64,000 nt of DNA. Source: Qipengyuania citrea (GTDB lineage Bacteria > Pseudomonadota > Alphaproteobacteria > Sphingomonadales > Sphingomonadaceae). The DNA is taken from contig NZ_JALJZT010000002.1 of the NCBI RefSeq assembly GCF_024171405.1, positions 1,364,001-1,428,000 on the forward strand, written 5' to 3'. Numbering within the stretch: position 1 is the first letter of the stretch; the number at the start of each line of letters is the position of its first letter. Shown piece after piece: positions 53,696-62,596 of the stretch. A program made the position numbers and the translations under genes. The notes beneath the pieces were generated by a model. It did not search any database and was not told where the DNA came from. It saw only the letters and a list, made by a program, of their open reading frames with translations.

Positions 53696-54576
53696 CCCGG
53701 ATCGGCTTCCTCGCCTGTCCCGAAACGCTCCCCGGCGAGGGTCCTCGCCGGGGAGACGCGTTCGAGCACGATCTCGAGGTCGCCGCGCTGCGGCCCGCGT
53801 TCGAGGCGGCGGGACTGGAGCTGGTCGAGATCGACTGGCGCGCTTCGCTGGATGCATTCGGCGACATCGCGCTGGTCCTGCTGGGCACTGCGTGGGATTA
53901 TCAGGACTATCCCGAGGCGTTCCTCGCCCGGCTCCAGGGGCTTGCCGCGAAAGGCATCGCGGTCTGCAATCCCCCCGAGGTGGTCCGCTGGAATGCGGAC
54001 AAGCGCTATCTGCGCGAACTGGCCGAACGCGGGGCAACAACCGTGCCGACGCTTTGGCTCGACGATGCGGGCCCGGACGACGTGCTTGCGGCGATTGCCG
54101 AATTCGCCACTGATCGCGTGGTAGTCAAACGCCAGGTCGGCGCGGGCGGATTGGGCCAGCACAGCTTCGCCCGCGACGCGCTGCCCGATCCCGGTTGGAC
54201 GATGGGCCGCCCCTGCATGATCCAGCCCTTCCTGCCGGGCATTGTCTCGGAAGGCGAGTACACCTTCGTTTTCATCGACGGCGCTTTCAGCCACGGCGTG
54301 CTCAAGCGCGCGGGCGCAGGCGACTATCGCATCCAGTCGCTCTATGGCGGTTACGAGCGCGATTATGCGCCCGACCCGCAGGACCTCGCGAGGGCCGAGG
54401 CCATCTTGGCCGCGCTGCCCTTCGACGACCTGCTATACGCGCGCATCGACATGGTGCGGCGGCCAGCAGGCGAACTGGCGGTGATGGAAGCGGAGCTGAT
54501 CGAGCCATATCTCTACCCCGAGCAGGGACCGGGCTTGGGCCGCAAGCTGGCAGCGGCTATCGTCGCCCGGCTGTAG
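53692..54576 (+). CDS. ATP-grasp domain protein, glutathione-synthetase-like
   Basis: Protein of about 294 aa with an ATP-grasp fold: LVLLGTAWDYQDYPEAF (about 58-74), VVRWNADKRYLRELAERGATTVPT (about 95-118), VVVKRQVGAGGLGQHSF with ATP-binding lysine (about 142-158), and a C-terminal VMEAELIEPYLYPEQGPGL metal-site region. No ATG/GTG/TTG lies near the N-terminus of the homologous part. A CTG at 53692, with GGAGG 4 nt upstream and overlapping the previous stop, is the best start. It would ligate an amine to a carboxylate; substrate unknown. Similar proteins are found in glutathione-type and lantibiotic-like systems. Confidence 0.78.
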   Translation: MTRIGFLACPETLPGEGPRRGDAFEHDLEVAALRPAFEAAGLELVEIDWRASLDAFGDIALVLLGTAWDYQDYPEAFLARLQGLAAKGIAVCNPPEVVRWNADKRYLRELAERGATTVPTLWLDDAGPDDVLAAIAEFATDRVVVKRQVGAGGLGQHSFARDALPDPGWTMGRPCMIQPFLPGIVSEGEYTFVFIDGAFSHGVLKRAGAGDYRIQSLYGGYERDYAPDPQDLARAEAILAALPFDDLLYARIDMVRRPAGELAVMEAELIEPYLYPEQGPGLGRKLAAAIVARL

Positions 54577-54586
54577 GGAGGCGGGC

Positions 54587-55378
54587 ATGACGGACAAAAT
54601 ATTCTTGGTAATCGGCGCGGGCGCGGGGATCGGCGGCCATGCGGCCGCGCGCTTCGCCCGCGGGGGCTACCACGCGGTGCTGGCGCGGCGTTCCGACGAA
54701 GCGGGGCTGGCCAGGCTGGTCCACGCGATCGAGGAGGACGGCGGCAAGGCCACGGGCACTTTGCTCGACGCGGCGGCGGATGGCTCGATCGAGGAACTGG
54801 TCGACCGCATCGAGCGCGACATCGGGCCGATCCACACCGTGCTCTACAATCTTGGGGCGCAGATCGGGAACCGCACGCTTGGCGACACCCCGCATCGGAC
54901 CTTCGAACTGGGCTGGCGGCTGGGCTGCTTCGGCCTGTTCCGGCTGGCGCATGCGGTGACCCCGCTGATGGTCGCGCGCGGCAGCGGCACCATCCTCGTC
55001 ACTTCGGCCACCGCTGCCGTACGCGGCAATGCCGGACAGCACAGCCACGCCGCAGCGATGGGCGGGCGCCGGATGCTGTGCCAGACGCTCAATGCCGAAT
55101 TCGCCCCGCAGGGTGTGCATATCGCGCATGTCGTGGTCGATGGGTCGGTCGATGCGCCCGATACGCTGGGCAAGCTGCTCGGCGATAGGTTCGAGGCATA
55201 CAAGGCGGCGAAAGGCGAAGACGGGGTGATCGATCCGGGCGCGCTTGCCGAAACCTATTGGCACCTCGCGCACCAGCCGCGCAATTGCTGGACCCACGAA
55301 ATGGATGTCCGGCCGTTTACTGATGCCCCGTGGTGGAACGACAATCCAATTCCGGCGATCGATACCAAATCGAAATAG
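54587..55378 (+). CDS. SDR-family protein lacking the catalytic Tyr-Lys
   Basis: Rossmann-fold protein of 263 aa of the short-chain dehydrogenase/reductase superfamily. The nucleotide-binding VIGAGAGIGGHAAARFAR is at about 8-25, NLG at about 86-88, and the strand ILVTSATAAVRGN near 138-150. At the position of the active-site YxxxK it reads HSHAAAMGGRRM, so neither Tyr nor Lys is present. It may be a binding protein or use other residues. A SAF-AxAK-type subgroup of SDRs also departs from the canonical Tyr. It follows the ATP-grasp gene after 10 nt. Confidence 0.82.
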   Translation: MTDKIFLVIGAGAGIGGHAAARFARGGYHAVLARRSDEAGLARLVHAIEEDGGKATGTLLDAAADGSIEELVDRIERDIGPIHTVLYNLGAQIGNRTLGDTPHRTFELGWRLGCFGLFRLAHAVTPLMVARGSGTILVTSATAAVRGNAGQHSHAAAMGGRRMLCQTLNAEFAPQGVHIAHVVVDGSVDAPDTLGKLLGDRFEAYKAAKGEDGVIDPGALAETYWHLAHQPRNCWTHEMDVRPFTDAPWWNDNPIPAIDTKSK

Positions 55379-55390
55379 CCGCCTTGGCGG

Positions 55391-55924
55391 CTAGCCCTTC
55401 CACTCGCGGCGTTCTTCAGCGGCCTTGAGCACTTCATAGGCCAGCTGCAGCTTCTGGAATTCGGCCGCGGCTTCCTTGTCGCCCGGTTTGACGTCGGGAT
55501 GGACGGTCTTCGCCTTGTCGCGCCAGGCCTTCTTGATCGCGACGAATTCCGCGTCCGATTCAAGTTCGAGCACGTCGAGCGCGCGCATTTCGTCGGCGCT
55601 GCGCGATCCGTCGCCGCTTCCGCTCCAGCCATAATGCTGGGCTTCGGCATAGCCCGCATTCTCGCTGCGTTCAGCAGTGGTGCGGGCTTCCTTCTCGGCC
55701 TTGTCGAGGCCTTCGAAATAGTCCCACTTCTGATTGTATTCGGCCGCGTGCTTCTGACAGAACATCCAGCGTTCGGGACTGTTCGGGGCCTTGGGCGCGG
55801 GGCATGCCCCCGGCTCTTCGCAACCATGGCGATCGCACAGGCGCACGGTCGTCGCCTCACGCGACGAGCCATAGCCCCGCCAGCGTGGGAAGCCCCAGTC
55901 GTTGGAACGGCGCGGCTTAGCCAT
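55391..55924 (-). CDS. J-domain protein with N-terminal zinc-like segment
   Basis: Protein of 177 aa ending in a DnaJ J-domain (about 115-174) with the HPD tripeptide in TVHPDVKPGDKEAAAEFQKLQLAYEVLK. The N-terminal part has four cysteine/histidine-rich sites (RLCDRHGCEEPGACPAPKAP, MFCQKHAAEYN), probably a small zinc-binding fold. It would recruit DnaK to a target. The first ATG is 55924. Its stop and the convergent SDR stop are the two ends of a perfect palindrome, TAGCCGCC-tt-GGCGGCTA (55376-55393). Confidence 0.85.
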   Translation of the reverse strand: MAKPRRSNDWGFPRWRGYGSSREATTVRLCDRHGCEEPGACPAPKAPNSPERWMFCQKHAAEYNQKWDYFEGLDKAEKEARTTAERSENAGYAEAQHYGWSGSGDGSRSADEMRALDVLELESDAEFVAIKKAWRDKAKTVHPDVKPGDKEAAAEFQKLQLAYEVLKAAEERREWKG

Positions 55925-56066
55925 GCGTCGGGACAATCATTTTTCGGGTAAGCATGGCGTCAATCTAGGAGGATAGGCGAAAGGTGCAAGCGCTCAGGAA
56001 CCAGTTTCAAATTGAAATGTTGCACTGCAAGCAATGCTTAATATTTTCGCCCTAGAAAGCCGACCG

Positions 56067-56228
56067 ATGAAACCGACCATGAGCAAACAGCTGTGCCTGT
56101 CCGCAACCGCCGCGATCCTGTCGATGGCGGTCTTCGTGCTGATCGCAGGACGGGGCGGGCTCCATGCGGACACTGCCGACCAGATGGCCGCCCAGACGCC
56201 GCTGGTGAGCCTTACCGTTACGCAATAG
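56067..56228 (+). CDS. Small hydrophobic hypothetical protein
   Basis: Peptide of 53 aa, MKPTMSKQLCLSATAAILSM..., with one hydrophobic segment (about 8-26) followed by a short polar tail, which could be a signal peptide or a membrane anchor. It ends 29 nt before a perfect bidirectional terminator, which supports a real transcript. Ribosome site is poor; the frame begins upstream at 56034. No homologue is recognised. Confidence 0.4.
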   Translation: MKPTMSKQLCLSATAAILSMAVFVLIAGRGGLHADTADQMAAQTPLVSLTVTQ

Positions 56229-56256
56229 CCATCGCCCGCAGATCATCGCAGGCTTG

Positions 56257-56284
56257 AAAGGGCTCCCGGATCCGGGAGCCCTTT
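56257..56284. terminator. Bidirectional terminator, perfect 28-bp palindrome
   Basis: AAAGGGCTCCCG-gatc-CGGGAGCCCTTT, fully self-complementary over 28 bp, ends with TTT in both directions. It separates the plus-strand small gene from pal, the last gene of the tol operon on the minus strand. Confidence 0.8.
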
Positions 56285-56292
56285 CCATTTGA

Positions 56293-56799
56293 TCAGCTGA
56301 TGGTGATCGTCGCCGCGCGGCGGTTTTGCGCCCACGCCGATTCGTTCGAACCCAGCGCAACCGGGCGTTCCTTGCCATAGCTCACCGTTCGGATACGGTT
56401 TGCCGGAATGCCGATCGAGACGAGGTAGTTCTTCGCCGCATTGGCCCGGCGTTCACCCAGCGCGAGGTTGTAGTCGCGCGTCCCGCGTTCGTCGCAGTGC
56501 CCTTCGATGGTGAAGGTCACCTGCGCATACTGGCTGAAATACTGCGCCTGGCGCTGCAGCTTGGTCTGGTCTTCGGCGTCAATATTGAAGCGGTCGGTAT
56601 CGAAATAGACGACCGTATTTTCCTGCCCGACGGCATTGACGAAATGCTGCTGCGAACCGACCGACGGACCGCTCGGCGCGGGGGCCGGGGCAGGCGTTTC
56701 GGTCGGCGGCGGTGGCAGTTCCTCAGGCGCCTTCTTCTGGCAGGCTGCAAGCGCGATGGTCGATGCAAGCATCAGGCCGGTAGCAACACGGGTATTCAT
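56293..56799 (-). CDS. pal: Peptidoglycan-associated lipoprotein Pal
   Basis: Outer-membrane lipoprotein of 168 aa. Lipobox ASTIALAAC (Cys near 20), a Pro/Ala-rich linker (about 25-50), then an OmpA-like peptidoglycan-binding domain with VVYFDTDRFNID, FTIEGHCDERGTRDYNLALGERRANAAKNYL, as in Pal proteins. It closes the Tol-Pal operon, needed for outer-membrane constriction and stability. Its ATG (56799) is 77 nt after the tolB stop. Confidence 0.93.
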   Translation of the reverse strand: MNTRVATGLMLASTIALAACQKKAPEELPPPPTETPAPAPAPSGPSVGSQQHFVNAVGQENTVVYFDTDRFNIDAEDQTKLQRQAQYFSQYAQVTFTIEGHCDERGTRDYNLALGERRANAAKNYLVSIGIPANRIRTVSYGKERPVALGSNESAWAQNRRAATITIS

Positions 56800-56875
56800 A
56801 GGCTGTCCCCTTTTAAACAGCGTGGTGAAATCGGTTTTGCCCCCCGAATTCGGTCCCTGTTGTAGTTCAATGCAG

Positions 56876-58264
56876 TTACGGCAGGATCGGTCCCCAGGCC
56901 GGGTCCGACGCATCGACCGGCGTAGGCAGGCGGCGCAGATTGTCGCCGGTCAGATCGACCTGCCACAGCGATGTCTTACCGCTGTTTCGCTCGGTGCGGA
57001 AGAACTGGATGATGCGGCCGTTGGGTGCCCACGTCGGGGCCTCGTCCTGCCAGCCATTGGTCAGCGAGCGCAGGTTGCGGCCATTGGGGCTCATCACCGA
57101 GACGTTGAAATTGCCCGCGATGTGCGTGAAGGCGATCTGGTCGCCGCGCGGGCTCCATTCGGGCGTTGCCGCGCGTCCGCCGAAGAAGGACAGGCGGCGC
57201 TGTCCGGTGCCATCGGCATTCATGATGTAGATCTGCTGGCTGCCCGACCGGTCGCTTTCGAAGACAATCTGGCTGCCGTCGGGCGAATAGGAGCCGCCGA
57301 TGTCGATCCCGGGCGTATCGGTCAGCCGCTGGCTTTCCCCGCCCCGCGCGGCAACGCGGTAGATGTCGGTATTGCCGCCGACCGCCATCGAATAGAGGAT
57401 CCAGCGACCGTCGGGGCTCCAACGCGGCGCGAAAGTGGGATTGCTGCTTTCCGTCACCAGCGTCTGGCGACCGGTACCGATGTCATAGACATAGATCCGC
57501 GGATTGCCGTCGACATAGCTGAGATAAACGAGCTGCTTGTAGTCGGGCGAATAGCGCGGTGTCAGCGCGGTCGAGCGGCCGGTGGTGATGAAGCGGTGGT
57601 TCGCCCCGTCGCTATCCATGATCGCCAGCCGCTTGGTGCGGTTATCCTTGGGACCGGTTTCGGCGATATAGGCAATGCGGCTGTCGAAGAACGGGCTTTC
57701 GCCGGTCAGGCGTGCGTAGATCAGATCGGCGCATTTGTGCGCGGCGCGGCGCCAGTCGGCTGGCGGGACCACCCAGCCTTCGCGGACCAGTTCCTGCTGC
57801 AGCGCCATGTCGTAGAGATAGCAGCCGACCGTCAGCCGATCGTCGCTGCGCCCGCGGACATAGCCATGGACCAGCATTTCGGCGCCGCGGTTCGACCATG
57901 TCGACCAGTTGGGCGCAGTGATCTCGCCAAAGCTCGGCTGCGGCAATGCGTCGGGACCGGTCGGCTTGAACAGGCCGTTGTTGCGCAGATCGGCGGTGAT
58001 GACGCGCGCCAATTCCTTGCCGAGCGCCGCAGTGCCCGATGAACTCGCCGGTGTCGCGACGTCGCGATCGGTGGCAAAACCGGGAATGGCGATCCCGAGA
58101 TCGTCGAGATTGCCATCGAAGCTGACCGTTCCCGAAAGGCCTTCGCCCTCGTCGATGGTCTCGACCTCGCCGCCTTCGAGAACCGGCTGGCCAAGGTCCT
58201 GGTTCTGCGCCGCGAGCGGCGCTGCGATCAGGAGCGATAGGACGAACAGGGCTGATTGCTTCAT
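56876..58264 (-). CDS. tolB: Tol-Pal translocation protein TolB
   Basis: Periplasmic beta-propeller protein of 462 aa with a signal peptide ending AAPLAAQ. The N-terminal TolB_N domain lies at about 40-180. The C-terminal WD40/PD40-type repeats show the repeated SPDGSQIVF, SPRGDQIAF and APNGRIIQF motifs. It interacts with Pal and links the inner-membrane TolQRA complex to it. The ATG overlaps the tolA stop by 4 nt. Confidence 0.94.
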   Translation of the reverse strand: MKQSALFVLSLLIAAPLAAQNQDLGQPVLEGGEVETIDEGEGLSGTVSFDGNLDDLGIAIPGFATDRDVATPASSSGTAALGKELARVITADLRNNGLFKPTGPDALPQPSFGEITAPNWSTWSNRGAEMLVHGYVRGRSDDRLTVGCYLYDMALQQELVREGWVVPPADWRRAAHKCADLIYARLTGESPFFDSRIAYIAETGPKDNRTKRLAIMDSDGANHRFITTGRSTALTPRYSPDYKQLVYLSYVDGNPRIYVYDIGTGRQTLVTESSNPTFAPRWSPDGRWILYSMAVGGNTDIYRVAARGGESQRLTDTPGIDIGGSYSPDGSQIVFESDRSGSQQIYIMNADGTGQRRLSFFGGRAATPEWSPRGDQIAFTHIAGNFNVSVMSPNGRNLRSLTNGWQDEAPTWAPNGRIIQFFRTERNSGKTSLWQVDLTGDNLRRLPTPVDASDPAWGPILP

Positions 58265-59109
58265 CGGGACAGGTTCCAGTCGAAATCAACGGTTACGGTC
58301 TTCCACGCCTCGTAATATTCGGGCGGGAGGTCGAAAGGGGCGGCGAGTTGGACCGCCCTGATAGCATTTTCCGCATGGCGCGGCGCCTGCGCGCGATTGG
58401 CTTCGGTTTCGCCGCGCTGGCCAAGCAGGCTCGGCGCCCCGGCCAGTGTCCCATCCGGATTGAGCCGGAAGCGGATCCTCGACACCAGCTTCTCGCGATC
58501 CGCGCCGTCTACCGGGCGCCAATGCGGACGCAATTGACGGGCGACGGCCTGGAACAGCGATGCTTTGGCACTGGCACCGATCTGCGATGCGGGAACGCGC
58601 GTTTCATCGGTCGTCGTGCTGCTTCCAGAACCTTCGAGGAAATTGTCGCTCAAGCGCGAACCGCCACTGCGCTGGCTGCTTTGCGGCTGGTTCTGGCTGC
58701 GCTGTGGCTGCGCTTCGCTACGCTGCGCCGGGCTCTGCGTGCGCGGCGGATCGGGGCGCCGCCGCGGACTGGTATCGGCACGGGCATTGGGCGAGGGAAC
58801 GGGAGATTGGACCTGCGGCGGTGTCGGCCGTGTAATCTGGGGCGATGCGGGCTGGTCTTGCGCAGGCGCAGGCGCCGGATTGATGTCGAGCGTCGGCGCG
58901 GTCGAAGCGCGGCTTTCGGTGACCGGATCGGGCGCAGTGGCTTCCATCCCGACGTCCTCGGCGAGGCTCACCGTCATCCGCTGCGGCGGGTCGATCACGG
59001 GGGCGGGGAACAGGCCCTGCACCATCAGCATCGCGAACAGCGCAAGGTGCAGCACGACCGCGACCGCCAGTCCGGTCCGCTCCTCTGCGCTGATGCCTGT
59101 CCTCTCCAT
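58261..59109 (-). CDS. tolA: TolA-like energy-coupling protein
   Basis: Inner-membrane TolA-type protein of 282 aa. One N-terminal transmembrane helix (about 14-32, VAVVLHLALFAMLMV), a long Pro/Gln/Arg/Ser-rich unstructured linker (about 60-170) with repeated QSPAQRSEAQPQRSQNQPQ-like sequence, and a C-terminal TonB/TolA-like beta domain (about 190-280, VARQLRPHWRPVDGADREKLVSRIRFRL). It is shorter than enterobacterial TolA and low in Ala/Lys. The position within the operon fixes the call. Confidence 0.88.
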   Translation of the reverse strand: MERTGISAEERTGLAVAVVLHLALFAMLMVQGLFPAPVIDPPQRMTVSLAEDVGMEATAPDPVTESRASTAPTLDINPAPAPAQDQPASPQITRPTPPQVQSPVPSPNARADTSPRRRPDPPRTQSPAQRSEAQPQRSQNQPQSSQRSGGSRLSDNFLEGSGSSTTTDETRVPASQIGASAKASLFQAVARQLRPHWRPVDGADREKLVSRIRFRLNPDGTLAGAPSLLGQRGETEANRAQAPRHAENAIRAVQLAAPFDLPPEYYEAWKTVTVDFDWNLSR

Positions 59110-59118
59110 GGATCGCCG

Positions 59119-59595
59119 CTACGATTCGTCCGATGAACGGTTGTTGACCGCCGCCGGGGCGGCGCTGTTGGTGATCAGCGAGATACGATTGAGCCCGGCG
59201 CGGTTCAATTCGCCCATCACCGCCATGACCCGGCCATAATCGAGCGCACGGTCGGCACGCAGCGTGATATCCGGCCCGTCACCGCCCATGCGCGGCAGGC
59301 TTTCGAGCGCCTGCGGCAGGCCGCCGAGCGGGACTTCGGTGTCATCGATATAGACATACCCCGCCTGGTCGATGCTGATGGTCACCTGCTGCTGCTCGTT
59401 GGACAATTGCGCAGCGCGGCTGTCGGGCAGATCGATCGGCACACCCGCGGTCAGCAGCGGCGCGGTGACCATGAAGATGATCAGTAGCACCAGCATGACA
59501 TCGACGAAGGGCGTGACGTTGATTTCGGACATCGGCCGGCGATGCCCGCCACGCCCGCGCCGGGTCCCCCGCGCAGAAGCCAGACCCATCGCCAT
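59119..59595 (-). CDS. tolR: TolR (ExbD-type) proton-channel subunit
   Basis: Inner-membrane protein of 158 aa. After an Arg-Gly-rich N-terminus (MAMGLASARGTRRGRGGHRR), the ExbD/TolR motif MSEINVTPFVDVMLVLLIIFMVTAPLL carries the essential Asp of the single helix. A periplasmic peptidoglycan-proximal domain follows. It forms the proton-driven stator with TolQ. Its ATG shares one base with the tolQ stop (TGATG). Confidence 0.94.
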   Translation of the reverse strand: MAMGLASARGTRRGRGGHRRPMSEINVTPFVDVMLVLLIIFMVTAPLLTAGVPIDLPDSRAAQLSNEQQQVTISIDQAGYVYIDDTEVPLGGLPQALESLPRMGGDGPDITLRADRALDYGRVMAVMGELNRAGLNRISLITNSAAPAAVNNRSSDES

Positions 59596-60293
59596 CAGCG
59601 CGTTTCCAGCTGGCGGCTGAAAGTCGCATTCAGCTTGTCGGCAAACCGCTGGAGGCGCGCTTCGTAGCGATCGACGCGGTGGCTGAAGCGGTTGTAGGCG
59701 ATCACCGCCGGGATGGCGGCAAACAGGCCGATGGCGGTAGCGAACAGCGCTTCGGAGATCCCGGGTGCGACCACCGCGAGCGAGGAGCTTTCCTGCGCAC
59801 CGATCTGGAAGAAACTGTTCATGATGCCCCAGACGGTACCGAACAGCCCCACAAAGGGCGCAACCGAGCCGACAGTGGCGAGAAAGTTCAGCCGTTCGGC
59901 AATGTCATCGGCTTCCAGTGCGATCTGGCTGTCCATGGCAGTCGCAATGCGTCCGCGCAGGGCCTCGGGATCGCGGACCGGGTTCTTGGTCGAACGGCGG
60001 TATTCCGCCACCGCCGCCTGCGCCACGCGGGCGGCGGGAATGTCCTTGTTGCCGCGCTCGGACGTCAGCCGGTCGAAGCTGTCGGCTTCCCAGAACTCGC
60101 CTTCATAAGCGATGGTCCGGCTGCGCAGCTTGCGCATCCGCAGGCTGAAACTGACGATGATCATCCACACCCAGATGCTGGCCAGCAGCAGGCCCGCCAT
60201 GACCAGCTGGACGACGATATCGGCGTCGAGGAACAGGCGGATCGGATCGAGCCGGGTCGGTGCCGCAGCGGCGAGGAGAGTAAGCGAGCTCAT
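59595..60293 (-). CDS. tolQ: TolQ (ExbB-type) proton-channel subunit
   Basis: Inner-membrane protein of 232 aa, MotA/TolQ/ExbB family. Three predicted helices (about 22-45, 130-155, 170-195) with the conserved FVGLFGTVWGIMNSF and ALFATAIGLFAAIPAVIAYN in the last two. It provides the pore half for the proton motive force used by TolA. ATG 60293 overlaps the ybgC stop by 4 nt. Confidence 0.94.
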   Translation of the reverse strand: MSSLTLLAAAAPTRLDPIRLFLDADIVVQLVMAGLLLASIWVWMIIVSFSLRMRKLRSRTIAYEGEFWEADSFDRLTSERGNKDIPAARVAQAAVAEYRRSTKNPVRDPEALRGRIATAMDSQIALEADDIAERLNFLATVGSVAPFVGLFGTVWGIMNSFFQIGAQESSSLAVVAPGISEALFATAIGLFAAIPAVIAYNRFSHRVDRYEARLQRFADKLNATFSRQLETR

Positions 60294-60754
60294 GGGTTCC
60301 CTTGATCGGCAAAACGCGCGAAGGCCGCGCGCCATTCCTCCGGCTGGCGCCTGGGCCGGCCTTCGGGTGAAACGAAGCCGACGCGCAATTGTGCCTCGGC
60401 CAGAAGTTCGCGCTCTTGACCCGCCAACCTGAACGCAAGCTGGTGCATCCGGCACGACGCCGCGCGCAGTTCGGTGCAGCGGGTTTCGATCAGCACATCG
60501 TCGTCGAGCTTGGCGGGGCGAAGGTACTTCAGATTGACCTCCGACACCGCATAGGCGCCCACTCCGGCCTCGATCGCCGAACGCTGGTCGATCTCGAGCT
60601 GGCGCAGCAGATCGCTGCGCGCGCGTTCGAACCAGCGCAGGTAATTGGCGTGATAGGTGATCCCCGAAAGATCGGTGTCTTCGTAATAGACACGCACGGC
60701 ATAAAAGTGCCGGTCGCCGTCGAGCGTGCCATCGGGGAAGGTGGGCAAGGTCAT
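60290..60754 (-). CDS. ybgC: YbgC-type acyl-CoA thioesterase
   Basis: Hotdog-fold acyl-CoA thioesterase of 154 aa, first gene of the tol-pal operon as in most proteobacteria. The catalytic motif YEDTDLSGITYHANYLRWFERARSDLLR is at about 22-49. In other bacteria it hydrolyses short-chain acyl-CoA and interacts with phospholipid synthesis. The first ATG (60754) is used; a TTG two codons upstream is less likely. Confidence 0.92.
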   Translation of the reverse strand: MTLPTFPDGTLDGDRHFYAVRVYYEDTDLSGITYHANYLRWFERARSDLLRQLEIDQRSAIEAGVGAYAVSEVNLKYLRPAKLDDDVLIETRCTELRAASCRMHQLAFRLAGQERELLAEAQLRVGFVSPEGRPRRQPEEWRAAFARFADQGNP

Positions 60755-60842
60755 ATGCAAGCGCGCCCCTTAGACGAGCCGCTATTCCCGCGGCAATGCA
60801 GAACGACGAAACGACATATTCGAGCGACCAGCCGGAAGCGGG

Positions 60843-61853
60843 TCACTCGCCGCGCAGATCGGACAGCTTGCGCTCCCATTGCAGCGCATGGGTGATGATC
60901 TGCGACAGATCGGCATGTTTGGGCTGCCACGGCAGCGTTTCGCGGATGCGCGAGGGGTCCGAGACAAGCTCTGCCGGATCGCCCGCGCGGCGCGCTTCCA
61001 GCCGCCTCTCGATCGTCTGGTTGGTCACGCGGTCGACCGCGTCGAGAACTTCGAGCACCGAGAACCCGCGCCCATAGCCGCAATTCATCGTGAGCGAGCG
61101 CTCGGGCTGCTCGATCAGCGCCTCGAGCGCCAGCAGATGCGCGGCCGCAAGATCGCTGACATGGATATAGTCGCGCACGCCGGTGCCGTCGGGGGTGTCG
61201 TAGTCGGTCCCGAACACCGCCACGCTGTCGCGCTTGCCGGTGGCGGCTTCGCAGGCGACCTTGATCAGATGCGTCGCGCCGGCGGTCGACTGGCCGGTGC
61301 GCGCCTGCGGGTCGGCCCCCGCGACGTTGAAATAGCGCAGGGCGCAGAAGTTGAAGCCATAGGCCGCGCTCGAATCGGCGAGCATCTGTTCGGTCATCAG
61401 CTTCGACCAACCATAGGGGTTGATCGGCTGCCGCGGACTGTCTTCGGAAACCGGAGAGCTTGCGGGCGTGCCATAGGTCGCCGCGGTCGAGCTGAAGATG
61501 AAATGCTGCACCCCGCCCTCGACCGCAGCCTCGATCAGCGCCCGGCTCTTCACCGTATTGTTGTCGTAATAGGAGAGCGGGTCTTCGACCGATTCGGGGA
61601 CGATGATCGAACCGGCGAAATGCATGATCGCCTCGATCCCCTGCTCGGCGAAGATCTGCTCGAGCAGGATGGTATCGGATATGTCGCCTTCATAGAGCGG
61701 CACGTCTTCGGGCACCGCAAAGGCGAAACCGGTCGACAGATTGTCGATCACCGCCACCGGCCAGCCTGCGTCGCGCAGCGCAAGGACCGCATGGCTACCG
61801 ATATAGCCCGCCCCGCCGGTAACCAGCACGGGCACTTTCGTCGTCTCGCTCAT
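60843..61853 (-). CDS. galE: UDP-glucose 4-epimerase
   Basis: NAD-dependent epimerase of 336 aa interconverting UDP-glucose and UDP-galactose. Rossmann motif GGAGYIGSHAV (about 11-21), the SSTAATYG strand, and the YxxxK active site in PYGWSKLMTEQ. Product likely feeds polysaccharide/LPS synthesis. ATG 61853 (MSETTKVPVLVTG) fits the family start. It lies upstream of the tol operon on the same strand, 88 nt from ybgC. Confidence 0.93.
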   Translation of the reverse strand: MSETTKVPVLVTGGAGYIGSHAVLALRDAGWPVAVIDNLSTGFAFAVPEDVPLYEGDISDTILLEQIFAEQGIEAIMHFAGSIIVPESVEDPLSYYDNNTVKSRALIEAAVEGGVQHFIFSSTAATYGTPASSPVSEDSPRQPINPYGWSKLMTEQMLADSSAAYGFNFCALRYFNVAGADPQARTGQSTAGATHLIKVACEAATGKRDSVAVFGTDYDTPDGTGVRDYIHVSDLAAAHLLALEALIEQPERSLTMNCGYGRGFSVLEVLDAVDRVTNQTIERRLEARRAGDPAELVSDPSRIRETLPWQPKHADLSQIITHALQWERKLSDLRGE

Positions 61854-61990
61854 GGCCTGCGGACGTAGCATACCAAATGGTAACGGCAACTTTCTAGATC
61901 TGCGGTCCAACGCCCCGGTGCGGATTTGCATCGTCATGCGTTGCAGGGGCAGGCATTCAGGCCGCTACGACGTTAGAAGGATCGCCAGAG

Positions 61991-62596
61991 ATGAACCGCT
62001 TCCCCCTCGCCCTCGGCATCGCCGCCACCCTGACACTCGCGGGCTGCACCACGCCGGTCGGCCCGGTCGAGGTAACCCGTTTCGTTGCGCCTGAGCAGGC
62101 CGCGCAATTGGGCCAGGGCAGCATCTTTGTCGAAACCGCGCCGGGCACCGGCGGCGACAGCCTCGCGCTGGCCCCCTACAAGGCTGCCGTCGCCGAGGAA
62201 TTGCGCCGGCTGGGGTATAGCGAAAGCGACCGCAGCGGCGCACGCCAGATCGCGCAGGTATCGCTGTCGCAATACGTAATCGGCAGCGGCGGAAAGCGCA
62301 GCCCGGTCAGCGTAGGCGTCGGTGGATCGACCGGCAGTTATGGCTCGGGCGTCGGCGTGGGGATCGGGATCAACCTGGGCGGCGGGGCGAAGGATCGCTT
62401 CGGCACCGAGCTTGCTGTAACCATACGCGACGAAGCCACCGGGCAGAGCATCTGGGAAGGCCGCGCCGATTTCCAGCCGCCCGAGAATTCACCCCTTGCG
62501 CGGGGCCAGGCGAACGCCCAGACGGTCGCCTCAGCGCTGTTCCGGGAGTTCCCCGGCAACAATGGCGAAACGATAGAAGTAGAGGTTACCGAGTGA
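61991..62596 (+). CDS. DUF4136-type lipoprotein
   Basis: Exported lipoprotein of 201 aa with lipobox TLAGC (Cys near 19). The remainder is a DUF4136-like fold: [35 protein letters not shown], a Gly-rich loop ([24 protein letters not shown]) and [13 protein letters not shown]. The family is found at the cell envelope; function unknown. Its stop overlaps the GTG start of the carboxypeptidase by 4 nt (GTGA), so the two are coupled. Confidence 0.8.
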   Translation: MNRFPLALGIAATLTLAGCTTPVGPVEVTRFVAPEQAAQLGQGSIFVETAPGTGGDSLALAPYKAAVAEELRRLGYSESDRSGARQIAQVSLSQYVIGSGGKRSPVSVGVGGSTGSYGSGVGVGIGINLGGGAKDRFGTELAVTIRDEATGQSIWEGRADFQPPENSPLARGQANAQTVASALFREFPGNNGETIEVEVTE

